DNA from: VBKO01 sp036393835
GTDB taxonomy: Bacteria; Myxococcota; Myxococcia; Myxococcales; 40CM-4-68-19
Reading direction: 5' to 3'
DNA: 9,348 nucleotides
Assembly (NCBI GenBank): GCA_036393835.1
Contig: DASWGI010000246.1
Location: forward strand, 1 to 9,348
In this document: positions 1 through 8,054 of the stretch, piece after piece
Layout of the letters: every line of letters starts with the position of its first letter
How positions within the stretch are numbered: the first letter of the stretch is position 1
The notes under the pieces: model-generated
What the model was told of the DNA's origin: nothing
The model's database searches: none
Seen by the model: the letters and a program-made list of their open reading frames with translations, nothing else
Program-made: the position numbers and the translations under genes

Positions 1-3
1 GGC

Positions 4-32
4 TTGACTCGACTCTATCGTGTCCATAGACT
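4..32 (+). promoter_or_regulatory. sigma70-type promoter for the DksA-like gene
   Basis: TTGACT at 4-9 and TAGACT at 27-32 are separated by exactly 17 bases. They match the -35 consensus TTGACA at 5 of 6 positions and the -10 consensus TATAAT at 4 of 6, at the optimal spacing. Transcription would start near 39, leaving a leader of roughly 90 bases before the GTG at 128. The in-frame ATG at 20 lies inside this promoter, which argues against it as the translation start. The call is by consensus only. Confidence 0.55.
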
Positions 33-115
33 TCCGCCTCTTTTTTCGGCCGGGACGATTCCCGGCGGCAGGGGCGGGAGAGATGGCCAGCAGCTCGGAA
101 GCAGCTCAGCGGCGC

Positions 116-120
116 GGGGG
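116..120 (+). promoter_or_regulatory. ribosome binding site deciding the DksA-like start
   Basis: A run of five G sits 7 bases before the GTG at 128. The competing in-frame ATG at 83 has a purine-rich GGGAGAG that almost touches the start codon, which is poor spacing. This supports GTG 128. Confidence 0.4.
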
Positions 121-127
121 CACCAGG

Positions 128-490
128 GTGAATCAGAAGGACCTGAAGCGCTTCAAGAAGATCCTCGAGGAGCAGAAGCGCGCCCTGCTCCAGCAGGCGC
201 GCAAGACGCTCAACGAGGAGGCGGCGTTCGACACGGACGACCTTCCGGACGAGATCGACCTCGCTTCTTCCGAGTACACGCAGAGCATGGTGTTCCGCCT
301 GCGCGACCGCGAGAAGTTCCTGCTCAAGAAGATCGATGACGCCATGGCGCGCATCGAGAACGGGACCTTCGGGATCTGCGAGATCTGCGAAGAGGAGATC
401 TCGGTCAAGCGCCTCGAGGCCCGCCCGGTGACCACCATGTGCATCCGCTGCAAGGAAGAGCAGGAGAAGCAGGAAAAATCGTACGGCTAG
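128..490 (+). CDS. dksA: TraR/DksA-family zinc-finger transcriptional regulator
   Basis: This 120-residue protein belongs to the DksA/TraR family. Members insert a coiled coil into the RNA polymerase secondary channel and, with ppGpp, adjust rRNA, stress and amino-acid promoters. Two charged helices (about 5-32 and 48-78) form the coiled coil. Between them D41-E-I-D44-L-A46 matches the DxxDxA tip motif that DksA needs for activity. A four-cysteine zinc finger follows (C84, C87, C105, C108), then a short basic/acidic helix ending KSYG. The length is near that of short DksA homologues, shorter than E. coli DksA. GTG 128 was chosen because the protein then starts VNQKDLKRFKK, the typical family opening, because a G-rich site lies 7 bases upstream, and because the ATG at 20 falls inside the promoter at 4-32. 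ATG 83 remains possible. The gene is monocistronic and converges on the hydrolase gene. Having both the DxxDxA tip and the full Zn site, it should be functional. Confidence 0.9.
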   Translation: MNQKDLKRFKKILEEQKRALLQQARKTLNEEAAFDTDDLPDEIDLASSEYTQSMVFRLRDREKFLLKKIDDAMARIENGTFGICEICEEEISVKRLEARPVTTMCIRCKEEQEKQEKSYG

Positions 491-496
491 CCTGCT

Positions 497-1561
497 CTAC
501 CTGGAGGCGGTCTGGCCGCCCTTGAGGAAGGACAGGATCTCCTCGAAGAAGCGGAAGCGCTGCTTCTCGAAGAGGACGAAGTGCGTGGCCCGCGGGAGGG
601 TCACGTGCTTCTTGCCCGGCGCGTTGGTCAGGTCGCGCAGTAGCCCTTCCCGGTCCTGCGGGAAGCTCCAGGTGTCGTCCTCGCCGGCGATGACCAGCGT
701 CGGCACGGTGATGTTGGCGGCGTTCCACATGCGGCGGCCGGTCGCCTGGTAGAACGAGTCCTCCAGCACGCCGTTGGGCGCCCGCAGCGCGGGCGGGTTG
801 CGCGTGTTGCTGGTCGGATCGGTGGCCAGGGCCGCGTTGGCGAAGGCGTCCACCACGTCCTGGTCGCGGTACTGGGTCTTGTCCTGCACCGGGATCTCGC
901 CGTCCCAGCGCTTCTGGTTCGCCTCCGCGGTGCCCAGGCGGTACGCGCCATTCGAGGAGTTGAACTCCCACGGCACGCGCTTGTTCTGCAGTCCCGTTCC
1001 GGCGCCCAGGTTCGTGTGCAGCGGGTTCTCGTAGAGGGGCGCGTAGAGCACCAGCTTGCGCACCTTCTCCGGCCACAGGGACGTGTAGTAGCCCGCCGTC
1101 ATCGCGCCCCAGGACCAGCCAATGAGCGTCACCCGGGCCACCTTGTTCTTGGCCCGGATGTGGTCCACCACCGCGCCGATGTCGCGGACCACGAGGTACG
1201 AGCGCGAGACCGGCTTGTTCGCTGCCGGCGGCTCGTCCATCGCCTTCTCGCGGGTGGAGAAGCCGTAGTTGCGCTTGTCGAACAGGTAGACGACGTACTC
1301 GTGGTTCACCATCCAGTCGGCCCACGAGTAGTCCTTGAACTGCAGGTCGAAGTCGGGCGTGGACGGGAAGGTCGCGCCGTGGACGAACAGCACCACGTTG
1401 TCCTCCGTCGCTTTCGCTCCTTCGGCCATCTTCTCGCGGACGAAGAGCTTGATCCCGGGGTCGACCGCGTCGACGTGGTAGTCGCGGGAGAGGATCTTCG
1501 GCGCCGCGGGAGCGGCGAGCGGAACGGCGAGTGCCGCGAGCGCGAGCAGACCAGTCTTCAT
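497..1561 (-). CDS. exported alpha/beta-fold serine hydrolase
   Basis: This is a 354-residue alpha/beta hydrolase with a signal peptide: MK, a hydrophobic Leu/Ala stretch at about 4-17, then an APAAP cleavage region near 17-21. It is probably periplasmic or secreted. The fold markers are in order. H61-G-A is the oxyanion-hole strand. G148-W-S150-W-G152 is the nucleophile elbow with catalytic Ser150. G293-E-D295-D296 supplies the acid (D295 or D296). T326-H327 near the end is the catalytic His. A lid insertion of about 110 residues lies between the elbow and the acid (about 177-285). The set suggests an esterase, lipase or amidase, but the substrate cannot be told. ATG 1561 is supported by a perfect AGGAGG 6 bases upstream. 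The gene ends 6 bases from the stop of the convergent DksA-like gene, and it lies 110 bases downstream of the adenylyltransferase gene on the same strand, so co-transcription is possible. The triad looks intact. Confidence 0.88.
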   Translation of the reverse strand: MKTGLLALAALAVPLAAPAAPKILSRDYHVDAVDPGIKLFVREKMAEGAKATEDNVVLFVHGATFPSTPDFDLQFKDYSWADWMVNHEYVVYLFDKRNYGFSTREKAMDEPPAANKPVSRSYLVVRDIGAVVDHIRAKNKVARVTLIGWSWGAMTAGYYTSLWPEKVRKLVLYAPLYENPLHTNLGAGTGLQNKRVPWEFNSSNGAYRLGTAEANQKRWDGEIPVQDKTQYRDQDVVDAFANAALATDPTSNTRNPPALRAPNGVLEDSFYQATGRRMWNAANITVPTLVIAGEDDTWSFPQDREGLLRDLTNAPGKKHVTLPRATHFVLFEKQRFRFFEEILSFLKGGQTASR

Positions 1562-1567
1562 ACGTGG

Positions 1568-1573
1568 CCTCCT
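1568..1573 (-). promoter_or_regulatory. strong Shine-Dalgarno for the hydrolase
   Basis: Reading the minus strand, AGGAGG is followed by six bases and then ATG (1561-1559). It is a perfect anti-16S match at ideal spacing and fixes the hydrolase start. Confidence 0.75.
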
Positions 1574-1616
1574 GGAGGGAGGCGCACGCTACCGAATTTT
1601 GCCAGTCGCCGCCAGC

Positions 1617-1635
1617 CGCCGCCGATAGGGCGGCG
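1617..1635. repeat. short GC inverted repeat in the gap between two minus-strand genes
   Basis: CGCCGCC at 1617-1623 and GGCGGCG at 1629-1635 form a 7-bp perfect stem with a 5-base loop in the 110-base gap between the adenylyltransferase stop and the hydrolase start. It could act as a weak terminator or a processing site for the upstream gene. On the minus strand no T-run follows it, so an intrinsic terminator is not convincing. In DNA this GC-rich it may be chance. Confidence 0.25.
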
Positions 1636-1671
1636 CTACGCTTTTCACGGCGTGGACGTCATGGCATGCGT

Positions 1672-2862
1672 CTAGGCCGAGGCCCGCCGCGGGGCGATGG
1701 CGCAGCTGGCCTCCGTGTACTCGGGCAGCAGCTCGCGCATGGGGTGGTCGCCGCACGCGGGGCATTCGCGGTCGCGCTCGTATTTCACCTCGCGGAAGCG
1801 CTGCTCCAGGGCGTCGTAGAGGAGCAGCCGCCCGACCAGTGGCTCACCCTGCCCGAGGATCAGCTTCACGCCTTCGACCGCCTGGATGAGCCCGATCACG
1901 CCGGGCAGGACGCCCAGCACGCCGGCTTCCTGGCACGACGGCGCCAGCTCCGGCGGCGGGGGCTCGGGGAACAGGCACCGGTAGCAGGGGCGCCCGCCGC
2001 CGGGGATGAACGTGGTGGCCTGGCCGTCGAAGCGGAAGATCGACCCGTGCACGTTGGGCTTGCCCAGGAGCACGCACGCGTCGTTCACCAGGTAGCGGGT
2101 GCCGAAGTTGTCGCTGCCGTCGATGATCAGGTCGTAGGGGCGGAACAGCTCGAGCGCGTTCTCGCGGGTCAGCCGCACCCGGTGCTCGTCCACGGTCACG
2201 TCGGGGTTGAGCTTCTGGATGGTCTGGCGCGCCGACTCCGTCTTCGGCATCCCGACGCGCTCGGTATCGTGCAGGATCTGCCGCTGGAGATTCGACTCGT
2301 CGACCACGTCGTCGTCCACGATGCCCAGCCGGCCCACGCCCGCCGCCGCCAGGTAGAGCGCCGCCGGCGAGCCCAGGCCGCCGGCGCCGATGAGCAGCAC
2401 CTTGGACTTGAGCAGCTTCGCCTGCCCCGTCTCGCCCACCTCGGGGATGAGCAGGTGCCGGCTGTAGCGGTTGCGCTGGGCGTCGGTCAGCCGGAAAGGC
2501 ACCTCGACCGGCAGTCCCGCGTCCTTCCACGCCCCGTACCCGCCGCGCAGGCTGCGCACCTTGCGGTACCCCATCTCCTGCAGCGTCTTGCCCGCGAGCA
2601 GGCTGCGCGTGCCGCCGGCGCAGTAGAGGACCACGTCGGCGTCGCGGTCCGGGAGCGCCTCCTCGATCCGCAACTCCAGGAAACCACGCGGCACCTGCTT
2701 GGCGCCGGGCACGATGCCCTGATCCGTCTCCTGCTTCTCGCGCACGTCGATGACGGCCGGCCGGCGCGACTGCAGCTCCTTGGCCAGCTCGGCCGCGGAC
2801 ACTTCCGGCACCTGGGTCCGGGCGACCTTGAGCAGCTCCGCCTTCGTCTTTGCTTCTGCCAT
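1672..2862 (-). CDS. moeB: rhodanese-MoeB/ThiF fusion: sulfur-carrier adenylyltransferase
   Basis: This 396-residue, two-domain cytoplasmic enzyme should adenylate the C-terminal glycine of a ubiquitin-like sulfur carrier (MoaD, ThiS or similar) and help load sulfur onto it, for molybdopterin, thiamine or tRNA thiolation. Residues about 20-122 are a rhodanese domain with the persulfide Cys81 in the loop YCAGGTRS. Residues about 130-385 are the E1-like domain. It has the nucleotide loop G159-AGGLG164, the D183-D-D acidic strand, the NLQRQ motif at 191-195, Lys207 and Asp251, and zinc cysteine pairs C293/C296 and C367/C370. Cys310 in the PSCQEAGVLG loop aligns with the catalytic Cys of the human MOCS3 type. 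In MOCS3 the rhodanese domain is C-terminal; here it is N-terminal. ATG 2862 has AAGG 6 bases upstream. No carrier gene is adjacent, so the pathway is unresolved and the symbol moeB is only a family-level name. The gene is divergent from the glycosyltransferase. Confidence 0.88.
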   Translation of the reverse strand: MAEAKTKAELLKVARTQVPEVSAAELAKELQSRRPAVIDVREKQETDQGIVPGAKQVPRGFLELRIEEALPDRDADVVLYCAGGTRSLLAGKTLQEMGYRKVRSLRGGYGAWKDAGLPVEVPFRLTDAQRNRYSRHLLIPEVGETGQAKLLKSKVLLIGAGGLGSPAALYLAAAGVGRLGIVDDDVVDESNLQRQILHDTERVGMPKTESARQTIQKLNPDVTVDEHRVRLTRENALELFRPYDLIIDGSDNFGTRYLVNDACVLLGKPNVHGSIFRFDGQATTFIPGGGRPCYRCLFPEPPPPELAPSCQEAGVLGVLPGVIGLIQAVEGVKLILGQGEPLVGRLLLYDALEQRFREVKYERDRECPACGDHPMRELLPEYTEASCAIAPRRASA

Positions 2863-2895
2863 GGAACACCTTGGGATGCGTCAGAACCGGGACGG

Positions 2896-2901
2896 ATTCT
2901 A
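2896..2901 (-). promoter_or_regulatory. possible -10 element for the rhodanese-MoeB gene
   Basis: On the minus strand this reads TAGAAT, one mismatch from TATAAT, and would start transcription about 27 bases before the ATG. No recognisable -35 hexamer lies 16-18 bases upstream, so this is a weak call. The 132-base divergent gap at 2863-2994 otherwise shows only the glycosyltransferase ribosome binding site. Confidence 0.25.
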
Positions 2902-2981
2902 GCGCGACCTTCCGGCGCTCGCTCGCCCGCCTGCCCCTCGAGTCGTTGCGCGCGCCGCCCCGCAGACTAGCTTCCCAGGAC

Positions 2982-2990
2982 GAGGGGGGA
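2982..2990 (+). promoter_or_regulatory. ribosome binding site for the glycosyltransferase
   Basis: GAGGGGGGA ends 4 bases before the GTG at 2995 and is a strong purine-rich Shine-Dalgarno. It decides for the GTG start, because the nearest in-frame ATG is internal (codon 18). Confidence 0.6.
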
Positions 2991-2994
2991 ATCA

Positions 2995-4122
2995 GTGGGA
3001 GGGATCTGGCTCGTTCTGCATCTCGACGCGAAGAAGCGCGGGACCATGGAGCAGCAGCTCGTGGCGCTCGCGAAGCGGCTGCGGCAGGAGAGGATCCCCA
3101 CCACCATGGTCTTCGCCCGCCCGCCGGCGGCCTTTCCGGGGGACGCGCTGCGCGAGGCAGGCGTGAGGCTGCGGCACCTGGACTTCGCCCGCCCGCCCTG
3201 CCGCCTGGCCCGGGAGCTGTGGTCGTGGATGCGCGTCGAGCCCCCCCGCATCGCCCACTTCCACTTCATCGATCCGTACTCGCCCCTGGTCGTGGCCGCG
3301 CGGCTCGCTGGCGCGCGCGTGCTCATCCACGACCACCTCGCGCTCTCCCGCGGCGACCCCTTGCGCGCCGCCTGGAAAGGCCTCCGCTCGCTGCTCTTGA
3401 ACGGCCTCTTCGACGAGCGCATCGCCGTGTCGTCGTTCGTCGCGCGTACCATCCGCGACGTTCACCGAGTCCCTGCCGCGCGCCTTTCCGTGGTCGACAA
3501 CGCCGTCGACATCGCGCGGTTCGAGAGCGCCGACGGGCGCGGCGTCCGCGAGGAGCTGCGCCTGGGAGACGCTCCGCTGATCGTCTCCGTCGCCCGCCTC
3601 GACGACGAGAAGGGCGGGGAGTGGCTGCTGCGCGCGCTTCCCCACGTCGGCCGGGGCGCGCACCTCGCCATGGTCGGGGAGGGCCCTCGCCTCGGCGACT
3701 GGCGCGCGCTGTGCGCCAGCCTGCGGATCTCCTCGCGCGTCCACTTCCTCGGCTTGCGCCTCGACGTGGAGGAGATCCTCGCGGCAGCGTCGGTCGTGGT
3801 CGCCCCGTCCGTCTGCGACGAGGGATTCGGGCTCGCGGCGCTCGAGGGGATGGCCGCCGGCCGGCCGGTGGTGGTGACCGATTCCGGGCCGATGCCGGAG
3901 ATCGTGGAAGGCGCCGGGCTGGTGGTCCCCAAGCGGGACGCCCCGGCACTGGCGGGCGCCATCGATCGCCTGCTGCGCAACGACGTGCTCGCGCGCAAGC
4001 TGGGCGAAGCTGGACGCCTGCGCGCGCGCACCGTGTACGGCATGGACCGCTACGTCGAGCAGCTCATGTCCGTGTACCGGCGTCACTTGCTCCCGGCCGC
4101 CGGCGGCCGGCGAGCGGCCTGA
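2995..4122 (+). CDS. GT4-family (GT-B fold) glycosyltransferase
   Basis: This 375-residue protein should transfer a sugar from a nucleotide-sugar donor to a growing lipid-linked glycan at the cytoplasmic face of the inner membrane. The N-terminal Rossmann half (about 1-165) has an early glycine and H9-L-D, a conserved IAHFHFIDPYS stretch at 86-96 and I111-HDH. The C-terminal donor-binding half begins with the linker N169-AVD (typical of GT4 enzymes, as in NGVD). It carries R201 and K206 in VARLDDEKG, then MVGEGP at 226-231. The hallmark EX7E motif follows, E276-GFGLAAL-E284, then the AAGRPVVVTDSGPMPEIV donor loop. These are the retaining GT4 catalytic signatures and all are present. The donor and linkage cannot be read from sequence. 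The start is GTG with a strong Shine-Dalgarno. The gene converges on the flippase with a 15-base gap, placing it in the polysaccharide locus although it is transcribed separately from flippase and glycosidase. Confidence 0.9.
   Translation: MGGIWLVLHLDAKKRGTMEQQLVALAKRLRQERIPTTMVFARPPAAFPGDALREAGVRLRHLDFARPPCRLARELWSWMRVEPPRIAHFHFIDPYSPLVVAARLAGARVLIHDHLALSRGDPLRAAWKGLRSLLLNGLFDERIAVSSFVARTIRDVHRVPAARLSVVDNAVDIARFESADGRGVREELRLGDAPLIVSVARLDDEKGGEWLLRALPHVGRGAHLAMVGEGPRLGDWRALCASLRISSRVHFLGLRLDVEEILAAASVVVAPSVCDEGFGLAALEGMAAGRPVVVTDSGPMPEIVEGAGLVVPKRDAPALAGAIDRLLRNDVLARKLGEAGRLRARTVYGMDRYVEQLMSVYRRHLLPAAGGRRAA
4093..4110. repeat. 18-bp perfect GC palindrome at the convergent gene junction
   Basis: The sequence CCGGCCGCC followed by GGCGGCCGG is fully self-complementary over 18 bases. 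It lies in the last codons of the glycosyltransferase, about 30 bases from the stop of the convergent flippase gene. In RNA it could fold as a short strong hairpin from either strand and might pause polymerase at the junction. There is no T-tract, and it encodes the Ala/Gly/Arg tail, so it may simply reflect GC-rich codons. Confidence 0.4.
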
Positions 4123-4137
4123 GCCGTCCGCGCGCCT

Positions 4138-5613
4138 TCAGGCAGCGAGCGAGGTGGGCCCCGGGACCGCCGGGCGCTTGCGGGGAATCCACTCGCGCAC
4201 AGGCGGCAGCTCGCCCGTCGCGCGCAGCGCGGCCAGGTAGGCGAGCCCCGTCGCGGCGCCGCAGAGGACCAGGCGCAGGAGGACCGGACCTTGCGCCAGG
4301 CGGAGCACCACCGCGCCGACGGGCGCCGCCGCCGCCGCCGCCAGCGCCTGCATCGAGAGCGTGCGCCAGGGCAACAGGTAGCGCATCCCGCCGAGGAGGT
4401 GGCCGGCGCGCAGCAGCAGGATCCCGCGCGTGGCCGCTTCGGCGGCCACCCAGCCGCCCATCGCGCCGCGTAGCCCGTAGAGGTGGAACCCGGCCACCAC
4501 CATCGGCACCGTCAAGGCAAGCTTCACCACCGAGACCGCCAGCACGAAGCGGTTCTGCGCCCGCGCGCGCATGACGCCGTCGAGCGGCAGCGCGGCCAGC
4601 GGGATGGCGAGGATGGCGAGCCGGAAGATCGGCACCGAGTCGCGGTACCGCTCGGTGAAGAGGAAGGTGAGCAGCATGGGCCCGCAGACGTAGAGCAGGG
4701 CCATCATGGGGATGAAGACGAAGGCGAGCCTGGCCACCGCCTCGCGGAACAGACGGACGGGTCCCTCGCCGACGCCGTCGCGGTCGTGCTCGGCGATGCC
4801 GAGCTGCAGGATCTCCGACACCGGCGTGTAGAGCATGTCGACGATGGGCAGCTGGAAGCAGCCCACCGCGTAGATCGCAAACGTGGCCGCCGTCACGCTC
4901 GCCGCCACGAAGTACTGGTGGAACTGCTGCTGCGGGATGATGATGGCGAAGGCGAGCCCGAAGGGCAGCGCGTACGCGAGCTGCCGCTTGAGGTCCTCGC
5001 GCGAGACGTGCAGGCCGTGCTCGCGCAGCACCATCACCCAGCAGGCCACGGCGCGGAACCCGGTGCCGGCGACGATGCCGGCCAGCGCGCCCGTCAGCGA
5101 GCGGGTGATCAGCGCCCCGGCGACGATCCCGATCGCCTGCGTCACCTCGTAGCCGAACCGCAGCGCGGCGGCGAGCTTGATCCGGCCCTGCGACATCGGG
5201 ATGGAGTCCATGGTGCTGCCGCCGAGGAACAGCGCGCTGAAGAGCGCGACCCAGCACATCCGCTCGGACAGCTCCGGCTTGTGCATGCGCAGGGCGATGC
5301 CCGGGCCGAACAGGTAGAGCAGGGTCCCCGCGCAGACGCCCAGGGTGGTGGTGACCAGCAGCGCGTGCGCGATGAAGTACCGGCGGCGCTCCGGCTCGCG
5401 CGGGACGAAGTAGATCAAGCTGGGCGTCAGCCCCATGGGCAGCACCACGCCCAGCGTCGTGCACCACAGCCAGGCCAGCTTGAAGGTGCCGTAGGAAGCG
5501 GGCACCAGGATGCGGGCGAGGACCAGCGGAGTGGAGAAGGTGACGACCGCGATCGCCAGGCGGGCGATCATCAGCGGCCCCGCGCGCCTCAGGATCGATG
5601 CCTGGCCGTCCAA
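4138..5613 (-). CDS. Wzx-type polysaccharide flippase (MOP superfamily)
   Basis: This 491-residue polytopic membrane protein resembles the oligosaccharide flippase / polysaccharide biosynthesis family, which moves lipid-linked repeat units across the inner membrane. It opens with a helix at about 13-36 containing the typical ...TPLVLARILVPASYGTFK motif after the first membrane segment. It continues with roughly 12-14 hydrophobic segments separated by short charged loops. Examples are about 45-68, 80-108, 160-185, 225-260, 305-335, 365-390 and 420-460. The cytoplasmic tail is basic and proline-rich (RKRPAVPGP). There are no catalytic motifs to check. The start is TTG 5613, with GGGAGGG 3 bases upstream; the ATG at codon 15 (5571) is an alternative that would begin just before the first membrane helix. 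The gene lies 99 bases downstream of the glycosidase gene on the same strand, probably in the same transcript. Which glycan it carries is inferred only from its neighbours. Confidence 0.87.
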   Translation of the reverse strand: MDGQASILRRAGPLMIARLAIAVVTFSTPLVLARILVPASYGTFKLAWLWCTTLGVVLPMGLTPSLIYFVPREPERRRYFIAHALLVTTTLGVCAGTLLYLFGPGIALRMHKPELSERMCWVALFSALFLGGSTMDSIPMSQGRIKLAAALRFGYEVTQAIGIVAGALITRSLTGALAGIVAGTGFRAVACWVMVLREHGLHVSREDLKRQLAYALPFGLAFAIIIPQQQFHQYFVAASVTAATFAIYAVGCFQLPIVDMLYTPVSEILQLGIAEHDRDGVGEGPVRLFREAVARLAFVFIPMMALLYVCGPMLLTFLFTERYRDSVPIFRLAILAIPLAALPLDGVMRARAQNRFVLAVSVVKLALTVPMVVAGFHLYGLRGAMGGWVAAEAATRGILLLRAGHLLGGMRYLLPWRTLSMQALAAAAAAPVGAVVLRLAQGPVLLRLVLCGAATGLAYLAALRATGELPPVREWIPRKRPAVPGPTSLAA

Positions 5614-5615
5614 CG

Positions 5616-5623
5616 TCCCTCCC
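5616..5623 (-). promoter_or_regulatory. ribosome binding site supporting the flippase TTG start
   Basis: On the minus strand GGGAGGGA ends two bases before TTG 5613. The spacing from the GGAGG core is 4 bases, slightly short but usable. The alternative ATG at 5571 has only GGGG before it. Confidence 0.45.
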
Positions 5624-5712
5624 GGGGCCGATGGTGGGCAGTGCGGGCGCGTTCGGCAACGGGCAGGGCGGCGCCCACTGTCGCAAAAAGAAAGATCCGA
5701 TGGACGGCCTGC

Positions 5713-7578
<1,866 letters not shown>

Positions 7579-7586
7579 TGGTGCGT

Positions 7587-7592
7587 CTCCTT
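7587..7592 (-). promoter_or_regulatory. ribosome binding site of the glycosidase
   Basis: On the minus strand AAGGAG lies 8 bases before ATG 7578. It fixes the start at the signal peptide and excludes the longer open frame that runs up to 7818. Confidence 0.65.
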
Positions 7593-7593
7593 G

Positions 7594-7642
7594 GTTGGCT
7601 GCTTCCCGGAACGGCGGGTGCTTTCCGTTCCGGTCGGCCAAC
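7594..7642 (-). repeat. two-tier inverted repeat in the glycosidase 5' leader
   Basis: An inner 9-bp perfect stem (7606-7614 with 7625-7633, CCGGAACGG/CCGTTCCGG) encloses a 10-base loop. An outer 6-bp perfect stem (7594-7599 with 7637-7642, GTTGGC/GCCAAC) flanks it, leaving an asymmetric internal loop of 6 and 3 bases. In the minus-strand transcript the structure ends one base before the AAGGAG ribosome binding site. It could be a regulatory RNA hairpin or a dyad operator. It matches no riboswitch class I recognise. Confidence 0.6.
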
Positions 7643-7952
7643 GAAGTGGACGTGCCGCCTCTTCCCTCCTCGGTGTCCGGCAGTAGGGGGTCTTCTGCGC
7701 GTATATCGGGGTGGACGGGGGCAAACGTCCCCGCTCGGACCACGTCCGCGCACACGCGCCCCCGCAGGGCCCACAGGCGGCGGATCGCCGGCTGCGAATG
7801 CTTTACGCGAGAATCCACGTTCTACGGGCTGCGCAGGGGCCGGAGCCCTGCCGTACGGGCGGGGAGGCAGGCGCCTCGCAGCTCGGCTGCCCGACCGCAG
7901 GAAGCGCCCCGTCGAGGCGCTCCTCTACAGGCGGAGCAGCGCATTTCCCCCC

Positions 7953-7967
7953 GGGCACTCCACGTGC
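7953..7967 (+). promoter_or_regulatory. sigma54-like -24/-12 promoter facing the polymerase gene
   Basis: GGGCAC at 7953-7958 and TGC at 7965-7967 fit TGGCAC-N5-TTGC with the invariant GG and GC dinucleotides 10 bases apart, and two mismatches in the listed positions. Transcription would start near 7979, about 75 bases before the ATG at 8055. Myxobacteria use sigma54 widely for developmental and surface genes. The match is by eye only. Confidence 0.35.
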
Positions 7968-8054
7968 GGCGGGCCCCTGCCGCTGGACGCCGCGCGGAAC
8001 CGTCGACTGAGAGACAGGCAGGGCGGCCGGCTTCTCGCCCGGCGAGGCGTGCTT

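Larger units (their letters stand above)
7579..8054. other. 476-bp divergent intergenic region of the polysaccharide locus
   Basis: No convincing gene lies here. The one open frame on + (7711-8010) encodes an Ala/Gly/Pro/Arg-rich protein with no recognisable fold. The region contains the leader and ribosome binding site of the glycosidase on - (7587-7642), a sigma54-like element on + (7953-7967) and several GC inverted repeats: 7833-7838 with 7846-7851, 7871-7878 with 7913-7920, and GCAGC/GCTGC at 7878-7890. On the minus strand a GATATA/TATACG stretch at 7700-7707 could be a -10 for the glycosidase, but no -35 is at the right distance. It should hold the promoters for both flanking genes. Confidence 0.6.

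Noticed and set aside
506..520. GGCGG/CCGCC hairpin at the end of the hydrolase gene as a bidirectional terminator
   Set aside because: The stem is only 5 bp. On + no T-tract follows, and on - the T-run near 475-479 is about 25 bases away, too far for an intrinsic terminator.
1531..2970. Long open frame on + opposite the rhodanese-MoeB gene
   Set aside because: The opposite strand encodes an intact two-domain enzyme with all motifs, while this frame gives an Ala/Arg/His/Leu-rich product with no fold.
7594..7642. Leader hairpin as a cyclic-di-GMP (GEMM) riboswitch
   Set aside because: The paired arms and the loop AAAGCACCCG on the minus strand share a few bases with GEMM elements, but the conserved GEMM bulge, tetraloop and receptor segments are not present in order.
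7711..8010. 99-codon open frame on + in the divergent intergenic region
   Set aside because: Its composition (Ala, Gly, Pro, Arg, scattered Cys) is unstructured, it matches no family I recognise, and it overlaps the sigma54-like element and inverted repeats that better explain the region.
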